Below, piece after piece: positions 17,560-25,536 of a stretch of DNA of 44,255 nucleotides. Made by a program: the position numbers and the translations under genes. The stretch is from Caldithrix sp. GTDB lineage: Bacteria > Calditrichota > Calditrichia > Calditrichales > Calditrichaceae. Under the pieces are notes generated by a model. That model was not told the DNA's origin, did not search any database, and saw only the letters and a list, made by a program, of their open reading frames with translations. The stretch lies in the NCBI GenBank assembly GCA_020720405.1, contig DYOS01000010.1, positions 1-44,255 on the forward strand, written 5' to 3'. Numbering within the stretch: the first letter of the stretch is position 1; each line of letters opens with the position of its first letter.

Positions 17560-17774
17560 GTCAAGAAGAACGGGATGATTCGACCATTTACAAAGTGGTC
17601 TTGAATCATGAAGAACAATATTCAATCTGGCCGGCCGACCGGGAAAACGCCCTGGGCTGGCGTGATGCCGGAAAAACAGGTACAAAAGATGAATGCCTGA
17701 CCTATATAAAAGAAGTTTGGACGGATATGCGTCCGCTCAGCCTGCGTAAAAAAATGGCTGAAGCCGGAAATTAA
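17556..17774 (+). CDS. MbtH-like protein
   Basis: 72 residues matching nearly the whole MbtH family signature: [10 protein letters not shown] (about 17-26), an ALGW turn, [18 protein letters not shown] (43-60) and LSLRKKM. MbtH proteins bind the adenylation domains of non-ribosomal peptide synthetases and are needed for their folding or activity. One departure is that the Pro usually found before the GW (PxGW) is Ala-Leu here. Start overlaps the exporter stop with GGAG at 17545-17548. An MbtH protein has no known job without an NRPS, yet none lies in the window. Confidence 0.95.
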   Translation: MSQEERDDSTIYKVVLNHEEQYSIWPADRENALGWRDAGKTGTKDECLTYIKEVWTDMRPLSLRKKMAEAGN

Positions 17775-17927
17775 AGGCTAAGAAGTAAGAAAGAAGACGG
17801 AAGAAGTAAAGCTGATAAAAGCGGTTTGATGAGGAGATATTCCAGGCTTACTCTTGCTTTTTTACCTGAGTCAGGTTTTCTGACCGCAAACCTGTTGCTA
17901 CTAACCATCCGGTCAGGATAAAGAGAC

Positions 17928-18695
17928 ATGACTAAAGCAATAAAATCAAAATGGCTGGTCTTTCCGAAGCCGCAACCGGCGGCCCGCCTGCGCTTATTTT
18001 GCCTGCCCTTTGCCGGCGGCAGCAGCAATGCCTTCCGCAACTGGACAAAATATTTACCATCCACTGTGGAATTATGTTCTATTGAACTGCCTGGCCGCGG
18101 TTCACGTCTTAGCGAAGCGCTGCGCCACTCATTACCCGAATTATTGCCGGAAATATCCGCTGCCCTTGAACCGCATCTCGATCTGCCTTTCATTTTTTTT
18201 GGCCACAGCATGGGCACGCTACTGGCCTTTGAACTCAACTATTACCTTCGTCAGCAGCTTTCCAAATCCGCCAGCCACATCTTCCTTTCCGGGCGCGGCG
18301 CTCCCCACCTGGCTGACCCCGAACCGCCGATCCACCAGCTCGGACACGATGATTTTATATCCAAAATTAAAGAGTACAACGGTACCCCGAAACAAATTCT
18401 CGAACACCGCGAACTGATGGAACTAATGGTACCGATTCTAAGAGCTGACTTCGAAATCTGTGAAACCTACCGCTTTGAAGCGGATGAACGGGAGCCATTT
18501 GACCAACCCCTGACTATATTTGGGGGATTAAAAGACAGCAGCACGCCTCGCCCGGTACTCGAAGCATGGAGCCGTTATACCACCAGCACATTCCAGGTAC
18601 GCATGTTTCCCGGAGACCATTTTTACCTGCTCGATTCGGAGATGCTCCTGATCCAGACCATGCTTCGGGACATCGGCAACCATTTTAATTTTTAA
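17928..18695 (+). CDS. Type II thioesterase (GrsT/RifR-like)
   Basis: A 255-residue alpha/beta hydrolase. External thioesterases clear misloaded or mis-acylated carrier proteins on NRPS and PKS lines. Visible are RLRLFCLPFAGGSSNAFRNW (20-39), the LPGRGSR segment (54-60) that marks this family, the nucleophile elbow FGHSMG with Ser94, a candidate acid Asp203 after IFGG, and GDHFYLL with the catalytic His231. It follows MbtH by 153 bp and precedes the phosphopantetheinyl transferase by 6 bp. An antisense frame (17771-18238) across its start is a shadow. Confidence 0.9.
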   Translation: MTKAIKSKWLVFPKPQPAARLRLFCLPFAGGSSNAFRNWTKYLPSTVELCSIELPGRGSRLSEALRHSLPELLPEISAALEPHLDLPFIFFGHSMGTLLAFELNYYLRQQLSKSASHIFLSGRGAPHLADPEPPIHQLGHDDFISKIKEYNGTPKQILEHRELMELMVPILRADFEICETYRFEADEREPFDQPLTIFGGLKDSSTPRPVLEAWSRYTTSTFQVRMFPGDHFYLLDSEMLLIQTMLRDIGNHFNF

Positions 18696-18701
18696 AAATA
18701 C

Positions 18702-19415
18702 ATGATTCAGGAAATCGCACCCGGATCATGGCAGCCGGGACAGGCCGCGGTTTTTGTTTTCCAGTTTTCATTGCTCAGTGATCCTGAAAACTTTTTATCC
18801 CTGCTGGACAGGGAAGAAAAAGACCGGGCTGAAAGATTTTATTTTGAGGCAGACCGCCGGAAATTTATTGTCGCCCACGGCCAAACCCGGCACCTGCTAT
18901 CTCAATTTACCAGACGGAAACCGGTGGACCTGAAATTCAGCAAGGCTGGTTTCGGAAAACCATATCTTTCCGATCAGAGCTGGTATTTTAATCTGTCGCA
19001 CTCCGGGGATTACGGTTTGCTGGCAGTAGCCGGAAAAAATGAATTAGGTGTGGATATTGAACGGCATCATCCGCAAGTGAATGATTTACAGATTGCCAGA
19101 CGTTTTTTTTCAGAACCGGAACAGGCGCATCTTTTTGCCCTTCCGCCGGCGGAACAAAAAGAGGCATTTTTCCGGGTTTGGGCGCGCAAAGAAGCAGTGA
19201 TCAAAGCCATCGGACACGGTCTGCAAATTCCTTTGAGTTGTTTCGATGTGGAGGTTCATAAAAACAAACCGGCCGGTTTACACCGGCTTGACTACCAGGA
19301 TTATGAACCGGGTGGCTGGTCAATGTATGAACTGCCGGTTCCGGCAGGATACAACGGCGCTTTGGTTGTTCATGGCATGACCGATCAAATCGCCTTTGTC
19401 CGAATACAGGCCTAG
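18702..19415 (+). CDS. 4'-phosphopantetheinyl transferase (Sfp/Gsp type)
   Basis: A 237-residue enzyme that transfers the phosphopantetheine arm of CoA to carrier-protein serines. Motifs are FGKPYL (84-89), FNLSHSGDY (96-104), the magnesium-binding GVDIE (116-120) and FFRVWARKEAVIKAIGHGL (156-174; WxxKEA). Length and the twin-half layout place it with the Sfp group used in secondary metabolism rather than with AcpS. It lies 6 bp after the thioesterase and ends 73 bp before the sulfotransferase. With MbtH and the thioesterase it forms an NRPS support kit. Confidence 0.92.
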   Translation: MIQEIAPGSWQPGQAAVFVFQFSLLSDPENFLSLLDREEKDRAERFYFEADRRKFIVAHGQTRHLLSQFTRRKPVDLKFSKAGFGKPYLSDQSWYFNLSHSGDYGLLAVAGKNELGVDIERHHPQVNDLQIARRFFSEPEQAHLFALPPAEQKEAFFRVWARKEAVIKAIGHGLQIPLSCFDVEVHKNKPAGLHRLDYQDYEPGGWSMYELPVPAGYNGALVVHGMTDQIAFVRIQA

Positions 19416-19488
19416 GCACCGCTCCGGCCGCAGGAAGGCAGCCTGGCAAAGACCTGATTCCGTCATCATTTTTTTAATCGGGAGAAGC

Positions 19489-20577
19489 ATGGATAGCATT
19501 ATTGGAATTAAATCAAAGGATTGGTTTTATCTGTTGAAAGAAAATCATTATCGGGTGGCACCCAGACATTTTTTAAAAGCCCTGGCCATTACCTGGTACA
19601 GCTTCGGTAACGCCAAGGGTTATCGCCGTGAGCTCGAAAAATTTGGTGTGCAGATCAGGGAAACAAAGGTAGAACCTGATCCGGTATTTATTCTCGGACA
19701 CTGGCGCAGCGGTACAACCTACCTGCATAATATCCTCTCCCAGGATGAACAATTCGCCTATCCCAACCTATTCGACATTAATAACCCGCATACTTTGCTG
19801 ATCAGGGATTTTTTGTATCAGCAATACAAAGCCGGGAATAACCGCTCAGTCCAGCGTCCGATGGACCAGGTTAAGATTGATATCGACAGCCCGAGTGAAG
19901 AAGAATTCGCCATCGGCATCAGTAGTTTAAAAAGTCCGCTGTTGGCCTGGCTGTTCCCGGCCAACAGCAGCTATTACGATCGCTACCTGACTTTTCATCC
20001 GGCGCAGCCGCAGGAAATCGAAGCCTGGAAAAAAGAACTGGATTGGTACCTGAGAAAATTAACATTTAAGTACCGCAGGCAGTTATTACTCAAATCGCCG
20101 GCCAATACCGGTCGGATCCGGCTTCTGCTGGAACTGTATCCCAAAGCCCGTTTTATTCATATCCACCGTAATCCGTACCATGTTTTTGTTTCGACCCAAA
20201 ATCTGTACAAAACAGCGGTGGAAACTTCTGCCCTGCAGAACCCGGCGCTGGCCAGCAGTGACGAGCTGATTATCCGCCGTTACCGAATGATGTACGATCA
20301 GTTTCATGAGGATCTGCCTCTATTGAATTCTGATAATTATATTGATATCTCCTATGAAGAGATGGAGAAGAATCCGGGACAAATAATAAAATCCGCCTAT
20401 CAACAGCTTGGTCTGCCCGGTTTCGAAACAGCCGGTGAAAAAATAAACATCTATCTGAGTTCACTAAGTCAGTATCAAAAAAATCAGTATCCGCTCCTGC
20501 CCGAGGCAATCCGCCACGAATTGAACAAAAAGCTCAAAAGAGAATTTGAGTACTGGAATTATGAAATAATTAAATGA
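19489..20577 (+). CDS. Sulfotransferase family protein
   Basis: A protein of about 362 residues. I chose the ATG at 19489 with GGGAG at 19480-19484; an upstream in-frame start at 19396 lies within the previous gene. Two PAPS-binding sites are visible: the 5'-phosphosulfate loop ILGHWRSGTTYLH (68-80) and the 3'-phosphate region ARFIHIHRNPYHVFVS (about 216-231). No signal peptide or membrane helix is evident, so it should be cytoplasmic. Sulfotransferases of this type act on lipids, glycans or small molecules. Linked to NRPS helper genes, it may sulfate the product of a synthetase encoded elsewhere; this is inference from order only. Confidence 0.85.
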   Translation: MDSIIGIKSKDWFYLLKENHYRVAPRHFLKALAITWYSFGNAKGYRRELEKFGVQIRETKVEPDPVFILGHWRSGTTYLHNILSQDEQFAYPNLFDINNPHTLLIRDFLYQQYKAGNNRSVQRPMDQVKIDIDSPSEEEFAIGISSLKSPLLAWLFPANSSYYDRYLTFHPAQPQEIEAWKKELDWYLRKLTFKYRRQLLLKSPANTGRIRLLLELYPKARFIHIHRNPYHVFVSTQNLYKTAVETSALQNPALASSDELIIRRYRMMYDQFHEDLPLLNSDNYIDISYEEMEKNPGQIIKSAYQQLGLPGFETAGEKINIYLSSLSQYQKNQYPLLPEAIRHELNKKLKREFEYWNYEIIK

Positions 20578-20643
20578 ACTGGATAAAATTGCCTGTTGTT
20601 CAGTATATTTTTGTCAATCAATGATAGGGATAACCGGGGAAAA

Positions 20644-21606
20644 ATGCGTTCACAGGCTCTGATATTAATCGCTGCTGCGCTGCTCATCCGTTGCGATGCA
20701 CCGCGCCTAAATCCATTGGATGCCCAGGGCTCCAATTATCTGCTCAGCGAAACCATTACCCTGCTGACTACAAAACTGAATGTCGAATTTCCGCTCAGCG
20801 GAGTTGAAGTAACCATTCCGGAACTGGTCTATACCGGTTTAACCGGCGCCGACGGCCGGCTGACGATTCCCTTCAAACCCTTGCCGGCGTTAAGGGTTTA
20901 TCTGACCAAAGATTCATACTTCAGTGATACCCTGACCATTGATCTTTCGGAAAGCCTGCGCCAGTTTAGTGTGCCGATGAATGCCAGACCCGGATTTCAG
21001 GAATATAAACTGATTTCTGTTTACGACTCATTTTTTGAGCAAACCCTGATCAATCTGAACTGCCGGGTGTCCGACAGCGACGGTCTGGATGATATTTCTG
21101 CCCTGGTCATTTCCAATCCCTCGCTGAATTTTTCAGATACGCTGCGCTCTTTTAACGTGAATACGGGCCTGGCTGAGAAAATCTGGACCCTGCAGCAAAT
21201 CTCCGCTGAAATTAATGAGCAGCAAATTATCGAACACCCTTTCTTCCTTGAATTATTCAATAAAAATTCTGACCGGATCAACATTGGGAACATCATCATC
21301 AGCCGTGTCCTGGATAAGAAACTAAATCTGGTCAGTCCGGCAGCCGATGCGGAAATTTCAGGAGAAATCCTTTTCCGCTGGCAGCCTGTGGATTTCAAAT
21401 TTAATTTTACCTACCAGCTTGATCTGTACCGGCATCTGGGCGGTCTGCAGCTGATCAGCTCGGTAAAAAATCTGCCACCGACCCAGGATAATTACCAGAT
21501 GCCTGCACTGAGCCGGGGGTCGTACTACTGGCAGGTTCTGGCCATCGATCAACTTGGGAATATCTGCCTGTCCGATTTATCCGGTTTCAGCCATTTGGGA
21601 ATGTGA
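20644..21606 (+). CDS. Envelope protein, probable lipoprotein, function unknown
   Basis: A protein of about 320 residues. The ATG at 20644 is preferred over 20596 because it follows a GGGGA and opens a compact signal sequence, MRSQALILIAAALLIRC, with a Cys at position 17 that may be lipidated (the residue before it is Arg, so the lipobox is not canonical). Residues 40-120 resemble a carboxypeptidase-like regulatory fold (LSGVEVTIPEL, TGADGRLTIPF). The C-terminal 90 residues look like an Fn3-type beta domain (AEISGEILFRWQPV, GSYYWQVLAID). Its stop overlaps the start of the sigma54 activator region, suggesting it belongs to the same signalling unit. Confidence 0.6.
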   Translation: MRSQALILIAAALLIRCDAPRLNPLDAQGSNYLLSETITLLTTKLNVEFPLSGVEVTIPELVYTGLTGADGRLTIPFKPLPALRVYLTKDSYFSDTLTIDLSESLRQFSVPMNARPGFQEYKLISVYDSFFEQTLINLNCRVSDSDGLDDISALVISNPSLNFSDTLRSFNVNTGLAEKIWTLQQISAEINEQQIIEHPFFLELFNKNSDRINIGNIIISRVLDKKLNLVSPAADAEISGEILFRWQPVDFKFNFTYQLDLYRHLGGLQLISSVKNLPPTQDNYQMPALSRGSYYWQVLAIDQLGNICLSDLSGFSHLGM

Positions 21607-21608
21607 AT

Positions 21609-23078
21609 ATGAATGGCATATTTGATCAGATTGAACAGCATCATCTTGAACTGCTCCGCAGCCTCAGCCAGTCTCTGGCCGATAAAACCACCGAGACCGA
21701 CCTGCTTGGACACCTGCTTCGGGAATTGATCAAGCTGACCGGTGCCGAGGTCGGGGCATTTTTCAGCTGGGATCAGGAAACCCAAAGCGCCACTTTGCAG
21801 TCGGTACTTCAATCACACAGCAATTCCGCGGCTGAACCATCCTTTTCACAGTCGGTGCTGAATCAGGTTGCAGAGACCGGGACGGCCGTCCTCTCTTTCG
21901 ATACCAACAGCGATGACCGCTACTCAAAGCAGCGAAGTGTAATTCTCAATAATATCCAGGCCATACTGGCCTTTCCCCTGCTGAACCGCCAATCCATTTA
22001 TGGCATTTTATATCTGGACAGCCGGGTGCAGCGGGGACAATTTACCGAAGCTTCACGTCAGTTTTTAACCCTTTTCTCGCCCATCGCTTCCCTGGCCCTG
22101 GAACAGATTCTGGATCGGGTAAAAATTGAGAACGAGAACCGTTTGTTGCGCGCCGAACGAGATGAAAATCCTATAGTACCGGGAATGATTGGCAGCTCCC
22201 CGGCAATGAAAAAAATGCAGAAAATGATTGTCAAGGTTGCCCGGACCGAGGCGTCCGTACTCATAACCGGTGAAAACGGGACCGGAAAAGATTTGGTTGC
22301 CCGGGCTATTCATCAGCTCAGTCTGCGGGCCGATATGCCCTATTTTGCACAATATATAGGCTCCATTCCGCCGACCATTCTGGATAGTGAATTATTCGGT
22401 CACATGAAAGGCACCTTCACCGGCGCTTTACAGGACCGCCCGGGTTTGTTTGAAGCAATGGATGGCGGCACTCTGTTTCTTGATGAAATCGGTGATCTGT
22501 CCCCTGAATTGCAAACTAAACTGCTCCGTGTTTTGCAAAACAAGGAAATCAAGCGTCTCGGTGAAAACACGATCCGTAAAGTGGATGTGCGCATCCTGGC
22601 CGCAACCAACCATGATCTGACTGAATTAATCCGGGACGGGAAATTCCGCCAGGATTTATATTACCGGCTGAACGTAGTTAAAATTCAGGTACCGCCGCTG
22701 CGCGAAAGAGCGGAAGATATACCGGCTCTGGTTAATCATTTTCTGAAGGATGAGCCGGTTTCCGCCATATCGCGCCAGGCGCTGCGCCGCCTGATGCAGT
22801 ATTCCTGGCCGGGAAATGTGCGGGAACTGGAAAATATCCTGAAACGCGCCGTCATTATGGCTGCCAATCAGCAGATCGAATTGGATGATCTGAGTTTTGA
22901 GAATGTGCTGCAAAACCCGGCAGCATCCCTGGCTGAGGCGACACTGGAAGAAATCAAGCAGTACTTTATCCGGGAGCGCCTCGACCGGTTCAATGGAAAT
23001 AAATCGCAAACCGCCCGCAGTCTTGATATTTCCCTGAGGTCCCTGCAACAAAAATGCAGCGAAGAAGGCTGGACCTGA
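21609..23078 (+). CDS. GAF-domain sigma54-dependent transcriptional activator
   Basis: A protein of about 489 residues; a GTG at 21603 is an alternative start, but GGGA before the ATG at 21609 favours the latter. An N-terminal GAF sensor (about 20-165) is followed by the AAA+ domain: Walker A GENGTGKD, GTFTGALQDRPGLFE (the sigma54-contacting loop, GAFTGA in most members), Walker B GGTLFLDEIGDL, and the sensor II region SWPGNVRELEN. A Fis-type helix-turn-helix ends the protein (NKSQTARSLDISLRSLQQK). There is no receiver domain, so control would come through GAF ligands or the kinase encoded next. The stop overlaps the kinase ATG (TGATG). Confidence 0.93.
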   Translation: MNGIFDQIEQHHLELLRSLSQSLADKTTETDLLGHLLRELIKLTGAEVGAFFSWDQETQSATLQSVLQSHSNSAAEPSFSQSVLNQVAETGTAVLSFDTNSDDRYSKQRSVILNNIQAILAFPLLNRQSIYGILYLDSRVQRGQFTEASRQFLTLFSPIASLALEQILDRVKIENENRLLRAERDENPIVPGMIGSSPAMKKMQKMIVKVARTEASVLITGENGTGKDLVARAIHQLSLRADMPYFAQYIGSIPPTILDSELFGHMKGTFTGALQDRPGLFEAMDGGTLFLDEIGDLSPELQTKLLRVLQNKEIKRLGENTIRKVDVRILAATNHDLTELIRDGKFRQDLYYRLNVVKIQVPPLRERAEDIPALVNHFLKDEPVSAISRQALRRLMQYSWPGNVRELENILKRAVIMAANQQIELDDLSFENVLQNPAASLAEATLEEIKQYFIRERLDRFNGNKSQTARSLDISLRSLQQKCSEEGWT

Positions 23079-24607
23079 TGAATCGCCAGTCTGTCGGCAA
23101 TTACAAATTGCTCCGCAAGTTATCAGATAAGGAAAAGTCAGCCGTTTACCTGGCTGAACATAAAACCCTGCACCGGCCGACCCTGCTCAAAGTATATTTT
23201 GGTGATGAAAGCAACCTTATTGAACGTTTTGAACATGAAGCCAAAATTGTAGCCAGGCTAAAGAGCAGCCACTTCGTGGAAATTTACGACTTCGGGCAGG
23301 AAGACAGCATTTTCTTTATTGCCCTGGAATATGTGGACGGCGACAATCTGCGCGACTATGCCGCAAAGCACCGTCTTGCAACGGAAAAAATAATCGAACT
23401 GGCCGGGCAGATGCTGACCGGACTAAGCCTGATTCACCAGGCCGGGTTTATCCACCGTGATCTGAAACCGGAAAATCTGCTCATTGATAACACCGGCCGC
23501 CTAAAAATTACCGACTTCGGGCTGAGTATTGCTTATGGGCAATCGCGCCAGACACCGGAAAATATAATGATGGGCACCCCGCTTTATATGGCCCCGGAAC
23601 AGATCAACAATCTCCCGCTCAGCCCGGCTACCGACCTGTTTGCCTTTGGTATTATCATTCATGAATTACTGAACAACACTCATCCCTTTGCCGCTGACCA
23701 ATATGGGCAGATCTTTTCGAATATTCTGTCCTTAAAGCCGGCCCGGCTGGACAAAACCCATCCGGATATACCGGAATGGTTTGCCGATCTGATCGATTTC
23801 TGTTTGCAAAAAGAAGCACGGCGGCGTCCTCAGAGCGCTTCGCTGCTGCTTGAAAAATTCCCGCGTACTGAACTTCCGCCTTTGGCGGAGAAGCAATCAT
23901 CCAGACCCTCCTCTGGAACATACCGGAAATTTCTGCTGCCGGCGGTGTTGCTGTTTCTGCTTCTGATGGTCTGGAAATTTTACCCGCTCTGGCTAAAAAC
24001 AAGCCGGCCATCTTTCAATAACCCAGATTCCGTTCTGACTGCAGATTCAACAGCCTTACGGGTAGAAGACACCATGCTGGTCCGTGCTGAAACCGCAGCT
24101 GAAAAAAATTTGGCCAATTCCAAATCTGTTCCGGCCGGGAACAAAGAACGGGTCACACCAAAAATCCTGAAACCAATAAATCTGACCATACAAACCAGAC
24201 CGTGGTGTGTTGTTTTCCTGAACTACGACTCAATGGATACGACACCGATGCAGAAACCGGTCAGCATTGTACCAGGCAAGTATGTGCTCGGTCTTCATAA
24301 CCCGGCTTATCCGATGTATACAGACACGGTTTACATCTCCGGTGAAAAAGATGAGGCGTTGTTTTTTCAGCTGGATTCTCTATTCTTCACGCTGCAGCTC
24401 AGTGTTCAACCCTGGGGCAAAGTATATTTGAATGGAAATTTCTATGGCGAAACACCGCTTCATAAACCACTCGTTTTAAAGCGTGGCCGCTACCAGCTCG
24501 AAATCCGTCATCCTGGTTTTGAATCGTACCGGGAAATAATTGAGGCCCAGCGCCGCACAGTTATCCGCCGCAATATTAACCTGAATAATGGAAAGTCCGA
24601 TGCCTGA
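23078..24607 (+). CDS. Transmembrane Ser/Thr protein kinase with PEGA domains
   Basis: A protein of about 509 residues; the ATG at 23078 overlaps the activator stop, whereas 23054 would lie inside that gene. The Hanks-type kinase domain (about 7-260) shows the ATP lysine in LLKVYF, catalytic loop IHRDLKPENLL, ITDFGLS and GTPLYMAPEQ. One membrane helix (about 285-303, FLLPAVLLFLLLMVWKF) leads to an extracytoplasmic part with two PEGA-like repeats: LTIQTRPWCVVFLNY... and LQLSVQPWGKVYLNGNFYGETPLHKPL. PEGA domains are thought to bind envelope polymers. Translational coupling to the sigma54 activator suggests the two act in one pathway, perhaps by phosphorylation of the activator (inference). Confidence 0.93.
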   Translation: MNRQSVGNYKLLRKLSDKEKSAVYLAEHKTLHRPTLLKVYFGDESNLIERFEHEAKIVARLKSSHFVEIYDFGQEDSIFFIALEYVDGDNLRDYAAKHRLATEKIIELAGQMLTGLSLIHQAGFIHRDLKPENLLIDNTGRLKITDFGLSIAYGQSRQTPENIMMGTPLYMAPEQINNLPLSPATDLFAFGIIIHELLNNTHPFAADQYGQIFSNILSLKPARLDKTHPDIPEWFADLIDFCLQKEARRRPQSASLLLEKFPRTELPPLAEKQSSRPSSGTYRKFLLPAVLLFLLLMVWKFYPLWLKTSRPSFNNPDSVLTADSTALRVEDTMLVRAETAAEKNLANSKSVPAGNKERVTPKILKPINLTIQTRPWCVVFLNYDSMDTTPMQKPVSIVPGKYVLGLHNPAYPMYTDTVYISGEKDEALFFQLDSLFFTLQLSVQPWGKVYLNGNFYGETPLHKPLVLKRGRYQLEIRHPGFESYREIIEAQRRTVIRRNINLNNGKSDA

Positions 24608-25361
24608 TAAATTCCATAAATTATTACTGCTGTTTTTGCTTCTGCCGCTGCTTGCCGCTGCTCAGGAGAAATCACCCCGGATCACCGAATTAGAGAAACA
24701 TTTCCAAAATTTTGAATACGGCCAGATTTTGCGTAAAGGCTGGTACTTTTTAAAAGACCCGGCAACCACAAAAGAAGACAGTCTGAACATTTACCAGTTA
24801 ATGCTAAGTTCAAGTTATGTGGTTCAGGATACGGTTGAAGCCGGAAATATTATCCGCCAGATTATCCGGGAATTCCCGCTGTATAATCCTGATCCGCTCA
24901 GTGTCTCTCCGAAAATCATCGAGTTTTTTCAGGATTACAAAAATAAACTGACCGTGTCTGCGCCTGATGAACTGAAAAAGCCAGGCTTGATCAGACCTGT
25001 CATACCGGCAAAGCTCGGCTTAAATATACTGCTCCCGGGAAGCGGATTCAGCTATGAAAAGTTTCCGGTCAGAAAGATGACTTACCTTGGTGCCTCGGCC
25101 GTTTCAATGACTTTACTGACCTACTTTGCGATCCGGACAAAACAGGCCGAAAAGAAATATCTTTCGCAGGATCAGCAGCATAAAATTGATCAGGCATACC
25201 GGGAGTACAATAAAAATTACAGGAACCGGAATTTTTCCATTATCGGCTGGGTGCTGCTCAGCCTGACCAGCACAGCAGACCTTATCAACAGCGGTCAGTA
25301 CGAGTTTCAATTCTCTATTATACCTGCACCAGACTCGATTACTCTTAGCCTTCAATTTTAA
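24600..25361 (+). CDS. Membrane protein of unknown function, coupled to the kinase
   Basis: A protein of about 253 residues starting inside the kinase stop region. A signal peptide (about 1-22, ending LLAAAQE) precedes a helical segment (30-120) that looks like a short TPR-like repeat region (EKHFQNFEYGQILRKGWYFL, then a stretch with NIYQLMLSS). A Gly-Pro hinge, NILLPGSGFSYEKF (about 145-158), leads to one or two C-terminal hydrophobic helices, with a charged loop between them. The LPGSG-plus-helices pattern recalls DUF5683-like proteins, but the assignment is uncertain. It is the last gene of the signalling block. Confidence 0.6.
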   Translation: MPDKFHKLLLLFLLLPLLAAAQEKSPRITELEKHFQNFEYGQILRKGWYFLKDPATTKEDSLNIYQLMLSSSYVVQDTVEAGNIIRQIIREFPLYNPDPLSVSPKIIEFFQDYKNKLTVSAPDELKKPGLIRPVIPAKLGLNILLPGSGFSYEKFPVRKMTYLGASAVSMTLLTYFAIRTKQAEKKYLSQDQQHKIDQAYREYNKNYRNRNFSIIGWVLLSLTSTADLINSGQYEFQFSIIPAPDSITLSLQF

Positions 25362-25373
25362 AATTTCCTTTTG

Positions 25374-25392
25374 CTATGCAGATTTCGCATAG
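25374..25392. promoter_or_regulatory. Upstream inverted repeat, possible activator-binding site
   Basis: CTATGC (25374-25379) and GCATAG (25387-25392) are perfect arms around a 7-base spacer, centred about 130 bp before the start expected from the sigma54-like promoter at 25486. That is the usual distance for an enhancer bound by a sigma54 activator, one of which is encoded just upstream. Arms are short. Confidence 0.4.
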
Positions 25393-25485
25393 TTGTGCAT
25401 AATTTTCATAAGTCCAACGACATCTCATCCGGCTAAATCTCATGTAAACCCAGTAATATCAGGAAAATAAAAAATTTTACCCCGG

Positions 25486-25501
25486 TGGCATAAAACTTGT
25501 C
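25486..25501 (+). promoter_or_regulatory. Sigma54-type (-24/-12) promoter
   Basis: TGGCATAAAACTTGTC matches the consensus TGGCAYRNNNNTTGCW at every fixed position except the C of the -12 GC, which is T, and the last base. The -24 GG is at 25487-25488. A start near 25512 would leave a leader of about 25 nt with AGGAGG at 25525-25530 before the ATG at 25537. The downstream gene is a secreted T9SS protein. The GC-to-GT change would be expected to weaken the site. Confidence 0.55.
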
Positions 25502-25536
25502 ATAATGAAGTACAAATTCAAAACAGGAGGGAATTT

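Noticed and set aside
17870-17884. GTCAG-GTTTT-CTGAC hairpin between mbtH and the thioesterase gene
   Set aside because: Only a 5-bp stem and no T tract; too weak to call a terminator or riboswitch.
17771-18238. 155-codon minus-strand frame over the thioesterase start
   Set aside because: It is antisense to a clear thioesterase and has Arg/Ser-rich low-complexity sequence; a shadow of the real gene.
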